Positions 8,927 to 18,852 are shown, numbered from the stretch's first letter. The stretch: DNA of 64,000 bases from Porphyromonas pasteri (GCF_014647755.1 NZ_BMPU01000005.1:62001-126000); one strand, 5' to 3'. Numbers and translations: made by a program. The notes: a model not told the origin generated them from the sequence alone.

Positions 8927-11905
8927 CTACCAGCTATTAGCTGAGGAGTAGCCGTGCTTGTCCCACTTGACATCGTGCAGGAGCGAGCTCTTCACGCCGA
9001 TAGAGATGCTGTAGCTGCGGTAGGGACCGAAGGGGATCGCGTTGGCTGTGAGGCTCCAGCAGTGGAGATCACGGCTAATCCCGATGGTCATATTCGCAAT
9101 GCGCTTGGCGATGAAGTCGTAGCTGGCGTTGACGTTGAAGGACCAATTCTTCGTAGGCTGGATGCTACCCGAGAACATCAAGCTGTGCATCAGCCCGTAG
9201 TTGTACTCATCGCGGCGGGGGTCGAAGGTCGTGCGCTGGAGGTTCACCCCATAGCTAAGCGAGAGGCTCCAGGGGATGCTGACCTTGAGGTAACCATCTT
9301 CGTCGTACTCGCCTTCGCTGTCGTTAGTGTCGAAGAGGCTCTTATTCTTCTGCCCCTTGGCAGCCATATCTGCCAGCGACGTATCACGCCCATCGGCAGG
9401 AGCACCAGCGAGGTTGGGATCTTCGCCCTCAGGCTTGTCCTTATCCTTGGGCTTCTTATCCTTCTTCCCCGAGAAGAACTCACGCAGCTTGCGGAAGGTA
9501 TCGTTGCTCAGCGTGTAGCTGAAGGAGGTACCCGTACCACGAAGGCTACCGAAGCCCTTACCGTTGAAGATACGGAGCTTATTCACGCGGTACTCGCTGA
9601 CACGCCCCGTCGCAGCGTCCGTAGTGTGCCCGTACATATAGGGGTCGAAGGCACCACTGAGAGAGAGCTGGAGTGAGGGCGAGAAGCGCAGCGTGATGCT
9701 GGCATTGATGTCGGCGAGCTGGAAGGAGTCAGCAGCGAGGTTGTAGCTCGAGCTCAGCGAGAGGTTGTCGATGAGGCTGATCTTCTTCGTGGTCTCGGTG
9801 CTGTCGGTCTTCGCACGCACCTTCATCTCGAGGTTGTTGTCGATACCGAAGTTAATCGCTGCGGTCTTCCCACGCCCAGGCATACCGAAGATATGACCAT
9901 CGCCGAAGCGAGCATATTCCTCCGAGTGGGCGACACCCGCATTGTCGATGTACTGCAGGCGGTCGTAGTAGCCCCACATCTTGTCGCCGAAGTCAGGCGT
10001 ATAGCTGATACCGACACGTGGCGTGATGCGGTGACGGATCATCTGCACCTTATCGCCGAAGATCTTCCACGGCTGGAAGAAGCCGTAGAGCGTGGTATTC
10101 AGGCTCGCCGACGTGGAGAAGTCGTACACGCGGTTGAAGCCATAGATACGGCGGAACTCCGTGCGGTCGGTCGTCGCATTATACTCCTTGACCGACTTAT
10201 AGGTGTACCAGCGCTCGTTGTAGTTCGCACTCAGCGTGAGGTCGATGTAGTTGAAGAGCTTGTACGACGCCGAGATGGGTATGTTGTGGGAGAAGCCATT
10301 GTTCCAGTCCTTGATGATGTTGGCCTGGAAGAGGCGGTTCTCCTTCGTGGAGATGCTATTGCGGAACTGCCCCGAGTAGCTGATGCTGATCTTCTCGTAC
10401 CAGCGCTCTGCCCCGACACGCTTCTTGCGCTTGAAGGGGTAGATACGATTCATGCTGATAGCGATATTTGGCAGGCTCATCGTGACCATCGAGTCGGCAG
10501 AGGTCTGCGTCGCTTCGATGGAGGCGGAGATGCGGAAGGGCGTACCAGGGAAGTTGCGGCTATAGTTGACCGAGGAGTTCTTCGTATTCTGCGCCGCGAT
10601 GCTGGGGTTGTAGAGCGTGGCGAGCGAGTTGTGGTTGAAGGAGCTCGTCGAGTAGTTCACGCTCGCCGAGAAGGTCTCGTTGGGGTTGGCCTTAGAGTCC
10701 TGCGTATGCGTCCAGTTGATGCGGAAGTCACGGCTCTCGGAGAAGTCCCCGACGACGTCACGCTCCCCCGTCTTGGTCGTGAGGTAGCTGAGGTTGACAC
10801 TCCCTCCGAAGCGGTAGCGCTTGCGGTAGTTCGAGCGGGCATTGACGCCCCATGAGCCGAGGCTATACCAGTCCCCCGTGAGGGCCAGGTCAACGTAGTC
10901 GTTGAAGGCGAAGTAATACCCCCCTTCGCGCAGGTAGAAGCCACGCTGCGTCTCTTCCCCGTACTTCGGCATAATGATCCCCGAGGAATAGCTCTTATTG
11001 AATGGGAAGAAGCCGAAGGGCAGACCGATAGGCATCGGCACGTCAGCGATGACGAGGTACGAAGGCCCGGCGACGACATTCTTCTGCGGGCGAGCCTTCC
11101 CCTTGGTCAGCATGAAGTAGAAGTGCGGATGCTCGTGGTTGTCACAGGTGCTATAGCGCCCGTTCTCCATGTAGAGGCAGTTGTTGCTGACCATCTTCGT
11201 GCGCTCGGCCGTGATATAGCCTTCGCCCTGCTGGGTGACAGCGCCCGTGATGAAGCCCTTACTCGTCTTGAAGTTGTAGTTCAGGCTCTTCGCCTCATAG
11301 CTCTCCCCGCCATCGCGGAACTTCGGGTAGGCCGTGGCCTTCCCCGTGCTATCGAGGATATAGTGTGCGTAGACGAGGTTGCTGTCAAGGTTGAGACGCA
11401 TGAAGTTCGCATCCATCCCCTTGTCCTTGTAGTCCACGGTACTGGGCCCGAAGAGGTAGGTCAAGCTCTGCCCGATGAGGACCATCGAGTCCTGTGCCTT
11501 GTAGGCGATGATATCATCGAAGCTCTCGCGCTGGCGACGACGGCGCTCACGGCGCTCGGCTTCCTCGGCCGTCAGGCTGAGGGTATCAAGGCGAAGCGAG
11601 CTAAGACTGTCGAGGCTATCGGGACGTGTAGCGAGCGTGTCGGCCTTCTTCTGCAGGCTATCAAGACGCACACCACCAGCGCCCTTGAGGCTATCTGATA
11701 GGGAAGAGTCGGGGAGGAAGGAGCTGAGCTGCGTGAGCGTGCTCGTCGTGTCGGTAGACGAAGACGCACGCCCCCCTGCCAAGGTCTTCTGCTGTACCTT
11801 GGCCTCACGCTTGGGAGCCTTATGTCGCGTACCGCAGGCAGCGAGGATGACGAGGGCTACGACCCCCAACGCTACCTTCTGTCCGAATTCTGTCTGTCTA
11901 CGCAT
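8927..11905 (-). CDS. lptD: Putative LPS assembly protein LptD (Bacteroidota type)
   Basis: A 992-residue protein with a lipoprotein-like N-terminus (VALVILAACGTRHK). After a disordered Ser/Asp/Leu-rich linker (to about residue 110) comes an OstA-like jellyroll region (GQSLTYLFGPSTVDYKDKGM, AKSLNYNFKTSKGFITGAVT, MVSNNCLYMENGRYSTCDNH) and then a long beta-barrel with strands of YNERWYTYKSV type. LptD inserts lipopolysaccharide into the outer leaflet; in Bacteroidota the homologues are larger and are annotated as putative LptD. A Lys/Asp-rich insert (KKDKKPKDKDKPEGEDPN) interrupts the barrel around residue 810. It is a single-gene unit with its own promoter and terminator. Confidence 0.82.
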   Translation of the reverse strand: MRRQTEFGQKVALGVVALVILAACGTRHKAPKREAKVQQKTLAGGRASSSTDTTSTLTQLSSFLPDSSLSDSLKGAGGVRLDSLQKKADTLATRPDSLDSLSSLRLDTLSLTAEEAERRERRRRQRESFDDIIAYKAQDSMVLIGQSLTYLFGPSTVDYKDKGMDANFMRLNLDSNLVYAHYILDSTGKATAYPKFRDGGESYEAKSLNYNFKTSKGFITGAVTQQGEGYITAERTKMVSNNCLYMENGRYSTCDNHEHPHFYFMLTKGKARPQKNVVAGPSYLVIADVPMPIGLPFGFFPFNKSYSSGIIMPKYGEETQRGFYLREGGYYFAFNDYVDLALTGDWYSLGSWGVNARSNYRKRYRFGGSVNLSYLTTKTGERDVVGDFSESRDFRINWTHTQDSKANPNETFSASVNYSTSSFNHNSLATLYNPSIAAQNTKNSSVNYSRNFPGTPFRISASIEATQTSADSMVTMSLPNIAISMNRIYPFKRKKRVGAERWYEKISISYSGQFRNSISTKENRLFQANIIKDWNNGFSHNIPISASYKLFNYIDLTLSANYNERWYTYKSVKEYNATTDRTEFRRIYGFNRVYDFSTSASLNTTLYGFFQPWKIFGDKVQMIRHRITPRVGISYTPDFGDKMWGYYDRLQYIDNAGVAHSEEYARFGDGHIFGMPGRGKTAAINFGIDNNLEMKVRAKTDSTETTKKISLIDNLSLSSSYNLAADSFQLADINASITLRFSPSLQLSLSGAFDPYMYGHTTDAATGRVSEYRVNKLRIFNGKGFGSLRGTGTSFSYTLSNDTFRKLREFFSGKKDKKPKDKDKPEGEDPNLAGAPADGRDTSLADMAAKGQKNKSLFDTNDSEGEYDEDGYLKVSIPWSLSLSYGVNLQRTTFDPRRDEYNYGLMHSLMFSGSIQPTKNWSFNVNASYDFIAKRIANMTIGISRDLHCWSLTANAIPFGPYRSYSISIGVKSSLLHDVKWDKHGYSSANSW

Positions 11906-11976
11906 CTATGAGATAACGCCCGAGTGACATAGGGCCAGTATCTCTGCTCGCCCATTTGCCACGCTCGGTACGCCTG

Positions 11977-11984
11977 CAAAGATA
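11977..11984 (-). promoter_or_regulatory. -7 promoter box TATCTTTG for the lptD-like gene
   Basis: Minus-strand TATCTTTG, 71 bases before the ATG at 11905. Confidence 0.55.
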
Positions 11985-12118
11985 GCTAAGAATTAGATAA
12001 GGGGCCGCCGCACTCGTATCGTCTCTATCCACCCGCGCTCTCACCCCCCGAGAAAGGCCACTCAAGGAGCACCTTCGCGGGGAGTGTAGCACCTCACTCG
12101 CGAGGACGAGAGGTAGCA

Positions 12119-12218
12119 ACCGATATTGGTCACTGAGCTGACCCATATAGGTCATCGTCACGACCTATATTGCTTCACGCAGCGACCTATATAGGTCAGC
12201 TCAGTGACCAATATAGGT
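12119..12218. repeat. 22-bp-periodic palindrome array, five units, hairpin-forming
   Basis: Five 12-base cores start at 12119, 12141, 12163, 12185 and 12207, exactly 22 bases apart. The cores are ACCGATATTGGT, ACCCATATAGGT, ACCTATATTGCT, ACCTATATAGGT and ACCAATATAGGT. Spacer 1 (CACTGAGCTG) and spacer 4 (CAGCTCAGTG) are exact reverse complements, so 12119-12152 can pair with 12185-12218 in a 34-bp stem with only two mismatches. It lies between the start of the lptD-like gene and the end of the COG2509 gene. The remainder of 11906-12339 shows only a promoter and a terminator. Confidence 0.9.
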
Positions 12219-12263
12219 TCGTAGCTCCCCTCCCAAGAGGCTCAAAGTGAAGAGCAAAAAAGA

Positions 12264-12303
12264 GCCCCTTCCTCCTGCCCGAAAAGGGACAGAGAGAAGG
12301 GGC
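12264..12303 (-). terminator. Terminator after the COG2509 gene
   Basis: Minus-strand hairpin with GCCCCTTCT / AGGAAGGGGC arms followed by TCTTTTTT, 36 bases after the stop codon. Confidence 0.8.
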
Positions 12304-12339
12304 ACGAAGAGCGCACCGAGGCGCTCCGTAGGGGGCGAA

Positions 12340-13914
12340 CTACCGGCCGAGGGCGAGAGCTATCTGCTGAGCAGCATTCTCCCCATCGATAGCCGCCGAG
12401 ACGATACCGCCAGCGAAGCCAGCGCCTTCGCCCGCAGGATAGAGGCCTGCTACGACGGGGTGCGCATAGGTCATGCGGTCACGGGGGATACGCACGGGCG
12501 ATGAGGTACGTGACTCCACGCCGATGAGCTGAGCTTCGCCCGTGAGAAAGCCCCGCGTCGTGCGGTCGAAGGCACGGAAGCCAGCCGACAGACGGCGTGT
12601 GATGAAGTCGGGCATCCACTCGTGCAGGTCGCTCGAGGTAAGCCCCATCGTATAGGACGACGAGGGTAGCGTGGACGAATGGCGGCGTGCGACGAAGTCC
12701 GTCATACGCTGAGCTGGTGCACGGAGCGATCGGTTAGCCGCCAGATAGCTCTTGCGCTCAAAGACTTCGCACCACTGCATCAAGGCAAGGGGCGAAGTGG
12801 GATCCTCAACCCGAATGCCCGTAGCAGGGATATCCTCGGGGTGAAGCTCTACGACAAGGCCAGAGTTCGCCCAGCGTGAGCCGCGGTTAGCAGGCGACAT
12901 CCCGTTGACGACAGTCTCCTCTGGTCCCGTAGAGGCAGGAACGACGAAGCCCCCAGGACACATGCAGAAGCTATACACTCCCCTACCCTCGGCCTGTGCC
13001 TTGTAGACATATTCGGCAGCCGGGAGGTACTTCCCTCTCCCCTCGGGGCTGTGGTAGCGGATCTCATCGATGAGCGACTGCGGGTGCTCAAGACGCACCC
13101 CGACAGCGATAGGCTTGGCCTCGATAAGGATCTCCGCACGATGCAGGTAGCGATAGACGTCGCGTGCCGAGTGCCCCGTAGCCAGCAGCACAGGGCCGTG
13201 GAAGGTACGATCCCCCGAGCAGACGACACCACGCACCTCACCACGCTCGAGGATCAGCTCCTCCATACGGCACGCGAAGTGCACCTCACCACCCGAGGCG
13301 ATGATCTGCTCGCGCATACGACGGATGATGATAGGGAGCTTGTCCGTACCGATATGTGGGTGGGCATCGATGAGGATCTTCGGGTCGGCACCGAAGCGAC
13401 AGAAGACACGGAGGATCTTCTCCACGCTCCCACGCTTCTTGCTACGCGTATAGAGCTTGCCGTCCGAGAAGGCACCCGCACCGCCTTCGCCAAAGCTATA
13501 GTTCGACTCGGGATCGACGATGCCCGACTTCTCCAGCTGGACGAGGTCACGACGGCGCTGCATGACATCCTGCCCACGCTCTACGACGATGGGGCGCACG
13601 CCCAGCTCGATGAGCCTGAGCGCAGCGAAGAGCCCGCAAGGTCCAGCACCGACGACGACCGCTGAGGGTGCCGACGAGACATCGGGATAGACGAGGTCGG
13701 AGAAGTCATCCACGGCAGGCTGCTCGCCATCGAGATAGACTTCGACAGAGAGGTTGACGAGGATACGGCGCTGACGAGCATCGATATTGCGACGGCGCAC
13801 CACGACCGAGGTGATGGACTCCAGAGGCAGGGCGAGCTCACGCGCCACGACCTCGCGCAGCGTAGCATCTGACGATGCCTGATAGGGACTCAGCGTAAGA
13901 GAGAGGGTGGTCAC
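12340..13914 (-). CDS. FAD-dependent dehydrogenase, COG2509 family
   Basis: A large flavoprotein of the uncharacterised COG2509 group. The dinucleotide-binding motif VVVGAGPCGLFAALRL sits about 90 residues in, behind an alpha/beta N-terminal domain typical of this family. ERGQDVMQRRRD, SNYSFGEGGAGAFSDGKLYTR and YPAGEGAGFAGGIVSAA mark the FAD domain and the C-terminal FAD contact. Substrate and physiological role are not known. No ATG is available at the right place: a GTG at 13914 is used here, while a TTG at 13944 would add ten residues. It is isolated, with a terminator behind it. Confidence 0.88.
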   Translation of the reverse strand: MTTLSLTLSPYQASSDATLREVVARELALPLESITSVVVRRRNIDARQRRILVNLSVEVYLDGEQPAVDDFSDLVYPDVSSAPSAVVVGAGPCGLFAALRLIELGVRPIVVERGQDVMQRRRDLVQLEKSGIVDPESNYSFGEGGAGAFSDGKLYTRSKKRGSVEKILRVFCRFGADPKILIDAHPHIGTDKLPIIIRRMREQIIASGGEVHFACRMEELILERGEVRGVVCSGDRTFHGPVLLATGHSARDVYRYLHRAEILIEAKPIAVGVRLEHPQSLIDEIRYHSPEGRGKYLPAAEYVYKAQAEGRGVYSFCMCPGGFVVPASTGPEETVVNGMSPANRGSRWANSGLVVELHPEDIPATGIRVEDPTSPLALMQWCEVFERKSYLAANRSLRAPAQRMTDFVARRHSSTLPSSSYTMGLTSSDLHEWMPDFITRRLSAGFRAFDRTTRGFLTGEAQLIGVESRTSSPVRIPRDRMTYAHPVVAGLYPAGEGAGFAGGIVSAAIDGENAAQQIALALGR

Positions 13915-13951
13915 AGGAAGACGGGATAAAGAGAGGTACGGCAAAAAAGAA

Positions 13952-14008
13952 ACCTCTAAGGGTGCGCCCCCATAGCACAGGTGGCGATGGGGACCTACCC
14001 TTAGAGGT
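13952..14008 (-). terminator. Terminator after the DedA-family gene
   Basis: Arms ACCTCTAAGGG and CCCTTAGAGGT with an additional inner pairing; the minus strand continues with TTTCTTTTTT, a classical intrinsic terminator. Confidence 0.85.
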
Positions 14009-14028
14009 GGTAGTGATGCGCCCTTGGA

Positions 14029-14664
14029 TTAGGCAGCCTTCTGACGGCGCTTGTAGAGGTAGTAGCCGACACCACCGACGACGAGGACGCCGAGGATGAT
14101 GAGGCCGATCGTCGTGCTATAGCGCTGGATGGTCTCGGCGAAGAGCTCGGGCGGTACGGTCTTACCGATGAAGTAGCCGAGGAGTGCCAGGACGACGTTC
14201 CATGCTCCCGCACCGATCGTGGTGTAGAGGAGGAAGCGACTGAGAGGCATACCTGCCAGCCCCGCAGGGATGGAGATAAGCTGACGGATCCCTGGGACAA
14301 GACGCCCGATGAGCGTGGAGCTGATGCCGTTCTTCACGAAGTAAGCTTCGGCCTTCTCGATCTTCTCCTGACTCAGCAGGCAGAGGCGACCGATACGAGA
14401 GTTGGCGAACTTATACACGATCGGGCGGCCGAGATAGCGCGCCAGATAGTAGTTGATCAGCGCACCTATATCCGAGCCGAGCGTGGCGAAGAGCACGACG
14501 AGGAAGATATTCATCTCGCCCGTAGCGGCCTTGTAGGCAGCAGGGGGTACGACGACCTCTGAAGGGAAGGGAATGAATGACGATTCGATCGCCATGAGCA
14601 CCGTCACCCAGAAGTAGTTCAGGTGATGGAGGATATCTTGGATGAAGCCTAAGGACTCGATCAT
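14029..14664 (-). CDS. DedA-family inner-membrane protein
   Basis: A 211-residue polytopic membrane protein of the DedA/SNARE-associated (VTT) family. The family signature is clear: SSFIPFPSEVVVPPAAY near residue 28 with the functional acidic residue, LGSDIGALINYYLARYLGR, and the arginine motif GRLVPGIRQLISIPAGLAGM. At least four hydrophobic helices are visible and the C-terminus is basic (YKRRQKAA). DedA proteins support membrane energetics and are implicated as phospholipid or polyprenyl-phosphate translocases. It follows glnS by 15 bases and ends in a strong terminator, so the two are probably an operon. Confidence 0.93.
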   Translation of the reverse strand: MIESLGFIQDILHHLNYFWVTVLMAIESSFIPFPSEVVVPPAAYKAATGEMNIFLVVLFATLGSDIGALINYYLARYLGRPIVYKFANSRIGRLCLLSQEKIEKAEAYFVKNGISSTLIGRLVPGIRQLISIPAGLAGMPLSRFLLYTTIGAGAWNVVLALLGYFIGKTVPPELFAETIQRYSTTIGLIILGVLVVGGVGYYLYKRRQKAA

Positions 14665-14679
14665 ATCTGTGGGAGGGGA

Positions 14680-16410
14680 CTACTTATTGACCTTCTTCCA
14701 CGTATCCTTGAGCGATACCGTGCGGTTGAAGACGAGGTGATCAGGGCGACTATCGGGGTCTACGCAGAAGTAACCGACACGTTGGAACTGATAGTACTCG
14801 CCACACTTAGCCTGAGCGAGGAAGGGCTCGACACGTGCTTCGCGCACGATGGTGAGGGACTCGGGATTGAGGAGCTCGGCGAGTTCCTTATCCTTAGCAG
14901 CCTCAGAGGGGTTCTCATCGAGGAAGAGACGGTCGTAGAGACGCACTTCGGCAGGGACGCTATCCGTGGCAGATACCCAGTGGATCGTACCCTTGACCTT
15001 GCGGTTGCTCTCGGGGCGACCGCTGAGCGTCTCGGGGTCGTACTCAGCGTAGACCTCGATGACCTTGCCGTTCTCATCCTTCTTACAGCCCGTGCAGCGC
15101 ACGATATAGGCGCTCTTGAGACGCACCTCCTGACCAGGGGTCATGCGGAAGTACTTCTTCGGAGCATCCTCCATGAAGTCCTCGCGCTCGATGAAGAGCT
15201 CACGCGAGAAGCGGATCGTATGGCTGTCGGAGTTGGGATCTTCGGGGTTGTTGAGGAAGCTCATATCCTCCGTCTGCCCCTCGGGGTAGTTCGTGATAAT
15301 GAGGCGCACGGGGTCGAGGACGGCCGAGCCACGCAGAGCATGGCGGTTCAGATCCTCACGGACAGCGTGCTCGAGAAGAGCCATATCGATGATACCATCG
15401 TACTTCGTGTAGCCGATCTTATCGATGAAGCTACGGATGGACTCGGGCGTATAGCCACGACGACGTAGCCCACAGATCGTAGGCATACGAGGGTCATCCC
15501 AGCCTGCTACGTGGCCCTCCTGCACGAGCTGGAGGAGCTTACGCTTGCTCATCATCGTGTAGGTGAGGTTCAGACGGTTGAACTCAATCTGTCGTGGACG
15601 GTAGCCCTCGGGGTGATTGGGCTCGACCTTCTTCAGAAGGTCTACGAAGTAATCGTATAGCGGACGGTGCACCTCGAACTCCAGCGTACAGATCGAGTGC
15701 GTCACCCCTTCGAAGAAGTCGCTCTGCCCATGGGCAAAGTCATACATAGGGTAGACGCCCCACTTCGTACCCGTACGGTGGTGAGACACCTTGATGATGC
15801 GGTAGATGATGGGGTCGCGGAAGTGCATGTTCGACGAAGCCATATCGATCTTCGCACGCAGGATCATCGCGCCTTCGGGGAACTCCCCAGCGTTCATGCG
15901 GCGGAAGAGATCGAGGCTCTCCTCGATGGGACGATCGCGATAGGGGCTGGCGACACCAGGGGTGGTAGGTGTACCCTTCTGCGCTGCGATCTCTTCGGCA
16001 GTCTGCTCATCGACATAGGCGTGGCCTGCGCGGATCAGCTCTTCGGCGAACTGGTACAGACGCTCGAAGTAGTCCGAAGCATAGTAGATATTGCCCCAGT
16101 GGAAGCCGAGCCAATCGATATCCTCACGGATAGCATCGACGTACTCGACGTCTTCCTTCGTGGGATTCGTATCGTCGAAGCGGAGGTTACACACCCCGCC
16201 GTACTTCTGTGCGATGCCGAAGTCCATGCAGATGGCCTTGGCGTGCCCGATGTGGAGATAGCCGTTGGGCTCTGGTGGGAAGCGCGTCTGGATGCGTCCA
16301 TCATTCTTCCCGGCACGAAGGTCGCCCTCGACGATCTGCTCGACGAAGTTCAGGCTCTTCTTCTCTTCCCCACTCTCTGCTGGGGCTACGCTGTTAGGCA
16401 TATCTGACAT
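14680..16410 (-). CDS. glnS: Glutaminyl-tRNA synthetase
   Basis: A 576-residue class I aminoacyl-tRNA synthetase charging tRNA-Gln. The HIGH motif lies at residues 53-56 in FPPEPNGYLHIGHAKA, and the KMSKS equivalent is MMSKRK near residue 295. The catalytic core has the GlnRS features RFDDTNP and SDYFERLYQFA, and the C-terminal anticodon-binding barrels include YFRMTPGQEVRL. A direct GlnRS implies that this organism need not use the Glu-tRNA(Gln) amidotransferase route for this tRNA. The promoter box at 16466-16473 supports the ATG at 16410. Confidence 0.97.
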   Translation of the reverse strand: MSDMPNSVAPAESGEEKKSLNFVEQIVEGDLRAGKNDGRIQTRFPPEPNGYLHIGHAKAICMDFGIAQKYGGVCNLRFDDTNPTKEDVEYVDAIREDIDWLGFHWGNIYYASDYFERLYQFAEELIRAGHAYVDEQTAEEIAAQKGTPTTPGVASPYRDRPIEESLDLFRRMNAGEFPEGAMILRAKIDMASSNMHFRDPIIYRIIKVSHHRTGTKWGVYPMYDFAHGQSDFFEGVTHSICTLEFEVHRPLYDYFVDLLKKVEPNHPEGYRPRQIEFNRLNLTYTMMSKRKLLQLVQEGHVAGWDDPRMPTICGLRRRGYTPESIRSFIDKIGYTKYDGIIDMALLEHAVREDLNRHALRGSAVLDPVRLIITNYPEGQTEDMSFLNNPEDPNSDSHTIRFSRELFIEREDFMEDAPKKYFRMTPGQEVRLKSAYIVRCTGCKKDENGKVIEVYAEYDPETLSGRPESNRKVKGTIHWVSATDSVPAEVRLYDRLFLDENPSEAAKDKELAELLNPESLTIVREARVEPFLAQAKCGEYYQFQRVGYFCVDPDSRPDHLVFNRTVSLKDTWKKVNK

Positions 16411-16465
16411 AATGCTGTGTATACTTATAAGAGTATCCGTATCTATTATCCTTTATTATAGGGCA

Positions 16466-16473
16466 CAAAGATA
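16466..16473 (-). promoter_or_regulatory. -7 promoter box TATCTTTG for glnS
   Basis: Minus-strand TATCTTTG, 55 bases before the glnS ATG. Confidence 0.6.
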
Positions 16474-16496
16474 CCTAAATATCACGGGAGCGCTAT

Positions 16497-18707
16497 TTAG
16501 CGCTGACGGCGTGCGCTGAGGAGGCTGTTGGTGACGACGCTGAGGCTACTGAGCATCATCAGCCCACCGGCGAGCATCGGATTGAGCAGGTAGCCCGTGA
16601 AGGGATAGAGCACACCAGCCGCCACGGGGATGGCGATGAGGTTGTAGATGCACGCCCAGAAGAGGTTCTGATGAATGGTCCTGAGGGTCGTGCGTGCCAG
16701 ATGGAAGAAGCGCTCCAAGGCCTGGAGGTCGGAGCTACGAAGCGTCACCATCGCAGTCTCCATCGCCAGATCACTCCCACTGCCCATCGCTATCGAGAGG
16801 TCGGCACGAGCCAAGGCCGCAGCATCATTGATGCCGTCGCCGACCATCGCCACACGACGCCCTTCCTTCTGCAGACCTTCGACGAAGGCCGCTTTCTCCT
16901 CGGGGCGCACGCTATCTACGACACGGCTTACCCCGACAGCTTCGCCGACAGCACGGGCAGCACTCGGCCCGTCACCCGTGAGCATGATGACCTCCAGCCC
17001 ACGAGCGCGCAGTGATGCGATAGCTTCGGCCGAGGTGGCACGTATCGTATCGGCGATAAGAATGACGGCCAGCACCTCCCCACTACGGGCAAAGAGGCTA
17101 CACGTAGCACCCGAGCGCTCACCGTCCTCCAAGGCCTTCAAGGCTTCGGCACTGAGTGCCCCCGAGACCTCTTCCACGAAGGCACGCTGACCGACACGAT
17201 AGGTCACCCCATCGACGACACCTTCCAGCCCACGCCCCGCCTCTTCGCGGAAGCTCGTGGGCTCGGCTACTCCCTGCGTAGATACACCAAGGGAGCGAAC
17301 GATCGCCCCAGCCAAGGGGTGTGATGAGCGCTCTTCGAGGGCGGCCAAGATGGTGGCGTAGGAGGCATTCTCTTCGGCGAAGCACCAGCGAATGGCCTTC
17401 ACTTCGGGACGCCCCTCTGTGATCGTCCCCGTCTTATCCAAGACCAAGGTATCGACATGGCCTGCAGCCTCCAGCGCCTCGGCATTGCGCACCAAGAGCC
17501 CTTCTTCGGCGCCACGGCCGATACCCACCATGATAGCGGTAGGGGTAGCCAGCCCCAGAGCACAGGGACAAGCGATGATAAGCACCGTGACGGCGGCGAC
17601 AAAGCCGTGCTCCCAGCCGTCTACAGGACTAAGGAAGCCCCATACGACGAAGGTCAAGACGGCGATGAGGACGATCACAGGCACGAAGACTCGAGCCATT
17701 CGATCCACGACCTGCTGAATCGGTGCGCGTGACGACTGTGCCTCCTCCACAAGACGGATGATGCGGGAGAGTACCGTCGCACGACCTACCTCACGGGCAC
17801 GGTAGACGAGCGTCCCCGAGCCATTGAGCGTACCGGCATAGACTTCGGAGCCAGCGACCTTCGCCACGGGAATGGGTTCACCACTGATGAGCTGCTCGTC
17901 AGCATAGGATTCACCCGAGATGACCTCGCCATCGACGGCGAAGAGTTCGTGCGGCAGGGCGCGTAGCTCCATACCGGGCTCTACCTCACTGACAGGCAGC
18001 GTGATGACTTCGCCCGAGGGGAGGAGCTGCTGCACGGTCTTCGGCTGACCGCCCATGAGGCGACGCAGAGCCGACGACGTGCGACGCTGTGCTCGTGCCT
18101 CGAGCACCTTGCCCAGGAGCACGAAGGCGATCGTCGTTGAGGCGGCTTCGAAATAAAGGTGGTGCAGGTGGTGCGCTTCTGGCGCGATGAAGAGGTATTC
18201 GCCCAGATGATAGAGGCTGTAGAGGAAGGCTACCGAGGTCGAGAGCATCACCAGCAGATCCATGCCCGCCGCCCCAGCACGTAGCTGACGCCAGCCACGC
18301 ACGAAGAAGCCCGAGCCTGCCCAGATGAGGGTCACGGCAGTGAGGACAGCGGAGATGAGCGACTTCGGGAGCGTCATCGGTGGCCACATCATCAGCACCA
18401 TCACGATGAGCGAGAGGACGACTGCCACCAGCGTTTTGCGCTGTAGGGCTCGCTCTTCCCGCTGACGAAGTGCCTCCAGCTCGCCCACCTCGGGCTCATC
18501 GATACGCAGATCATAGCCCATGGCAGCCACAGCTGCACGGAGCATCTCGGGGGTACACTGCGTCTCATCATAGACGACGAAGGCCGTGGCGGAGGCGAGG
18601 TTGACGGTGGCAGACTGCACGCCAGGCGTACTCTCCAGGGCCTTCGTCGAATGAGCGGCGCAGGCTGCGCAGTTAAGTCCCAGGAGGGGGAAAGATCTCT
18701 TGACCAT
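16497..18707 (-). CDS. copA: Copper-translocating P1B-type ATPase with one N-terminal HMA domain
   Basis: A 736-residue Cu(+)-exporting ATPase. One HMA domain occupies about residues 4-70 with the metal site Cys13-Ala-Ala-Cys16. The membrane metal site is the CPC of IACPCALGLATP near residue 380; DKTGTITEG (about 423) holds the phosphorylated Asp; SHPLAG and GDGINDAAAL are the nucleotide-binding and hinge motifs. TGES is represented by ISGES/ISGEP, and the last helices carry YNLIAIPVAAGVLYP and MAGGLMMLSSLSVVTNSL, the P1B-1 signature. It expels cytoplasmic copper to the periplasm. It lies 145 bases downstream of a glycosyltransferase-HMA fusion whose HMA domain closely resembles its own. Confidence 0.95.
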   Translation of the reverse strand: MVKRSFPLLGLNCAACAAHSTKALESTPGVQSATVNLASATAFVVYDETQCTPEMLRAAVAAMGYDLRIDEPEVGELEALRQREERALQRKTLVAVVLSLIVMVLMMWPPMTLPKSLISAVLTAVTLIWAGSGFFVRGWRQLRAGAAGMDLLVMLSTSVAFLYSLYHLGEYLFIAPEAHHLHHLYFEAASTTIAFVLLGKVLEARAQRRTSSALRRLMGGQPKTVQQLLPSGEVITLPVSEVEPGMELRALPHELFAVDGEVISGESYADEQLISGEPIPVAKVAGSEVYAGTLNGSGTLVYRAREVGRATVLSRIIRLVEEAQSSRAPIQQVVDRMARVFVPVIVLIAVLTFVVWGFLSPVDGWEHGFVAAVTVLIIACPCALGLATPTAIMVGIGRGAEEGLLVRNAEALEAAGHVDTLVLDKTGTITEGRPEVKAIRWCFAEENASYATILAALEERSSHPLAGAIVRSLGVSTQGVAEPTSFREEAGRGLEGVVDGVTYRVGQRAFVEEVSGALSAEALKALEDGERSGATCSLFARSGEVLAVILIADTIRATSAEAIASLRARGLEVIMLTGDGPSAARAVGEAVGVSRVVDSVRPEEKAAFVEGLQKEGRRVAMVGDGINDAAALARADLSIAMGSGSDLAMETAMVTLRSSDLQALERFFHLARTTLRTIHQNLFWACIYNLIAIPVAAGVLYPFTGYLLNPMLAGGLMMLSSLSVVTNSLLSARRQR

Positions 18708-18737
18708 ATGGAATGAATATAACTATTAGTACGGGCA

Positions 18738-18770
18738 AGGGGTACGCCTGCCGTCTGCAGATGTACCCCT
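18738..18770 (-). terminator. Weak hairpin between the GT-HMA gene and copA
   Basis: Arms AGGGGTAC and GTACCCCT around a 17-base loop, without a T tract on the minus strand. It may attenuate read-through rather than stop it. Confidence 0.35.
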
Positions 18771-18852
18771 CACCGATGATCGATGCGGTATGGATAAAAC
18801 AACTCGTACCGCCTATTCGTTCGGTCAAGCCGAAGCTGGCAGCCTTGTTTTG

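Noticed and set aside
8927-11905. TonB-dependent receptor
   Set aside because: No plug domain or TonB box; OstA-like jellyroll followed by a barrel fits LptD better.
18738-18770. Strong terminator separating GT-HMA from copA
   Set aside because: Stem of only eight pairs, large loop and no T tract, so separate transcription cannot be claimed.
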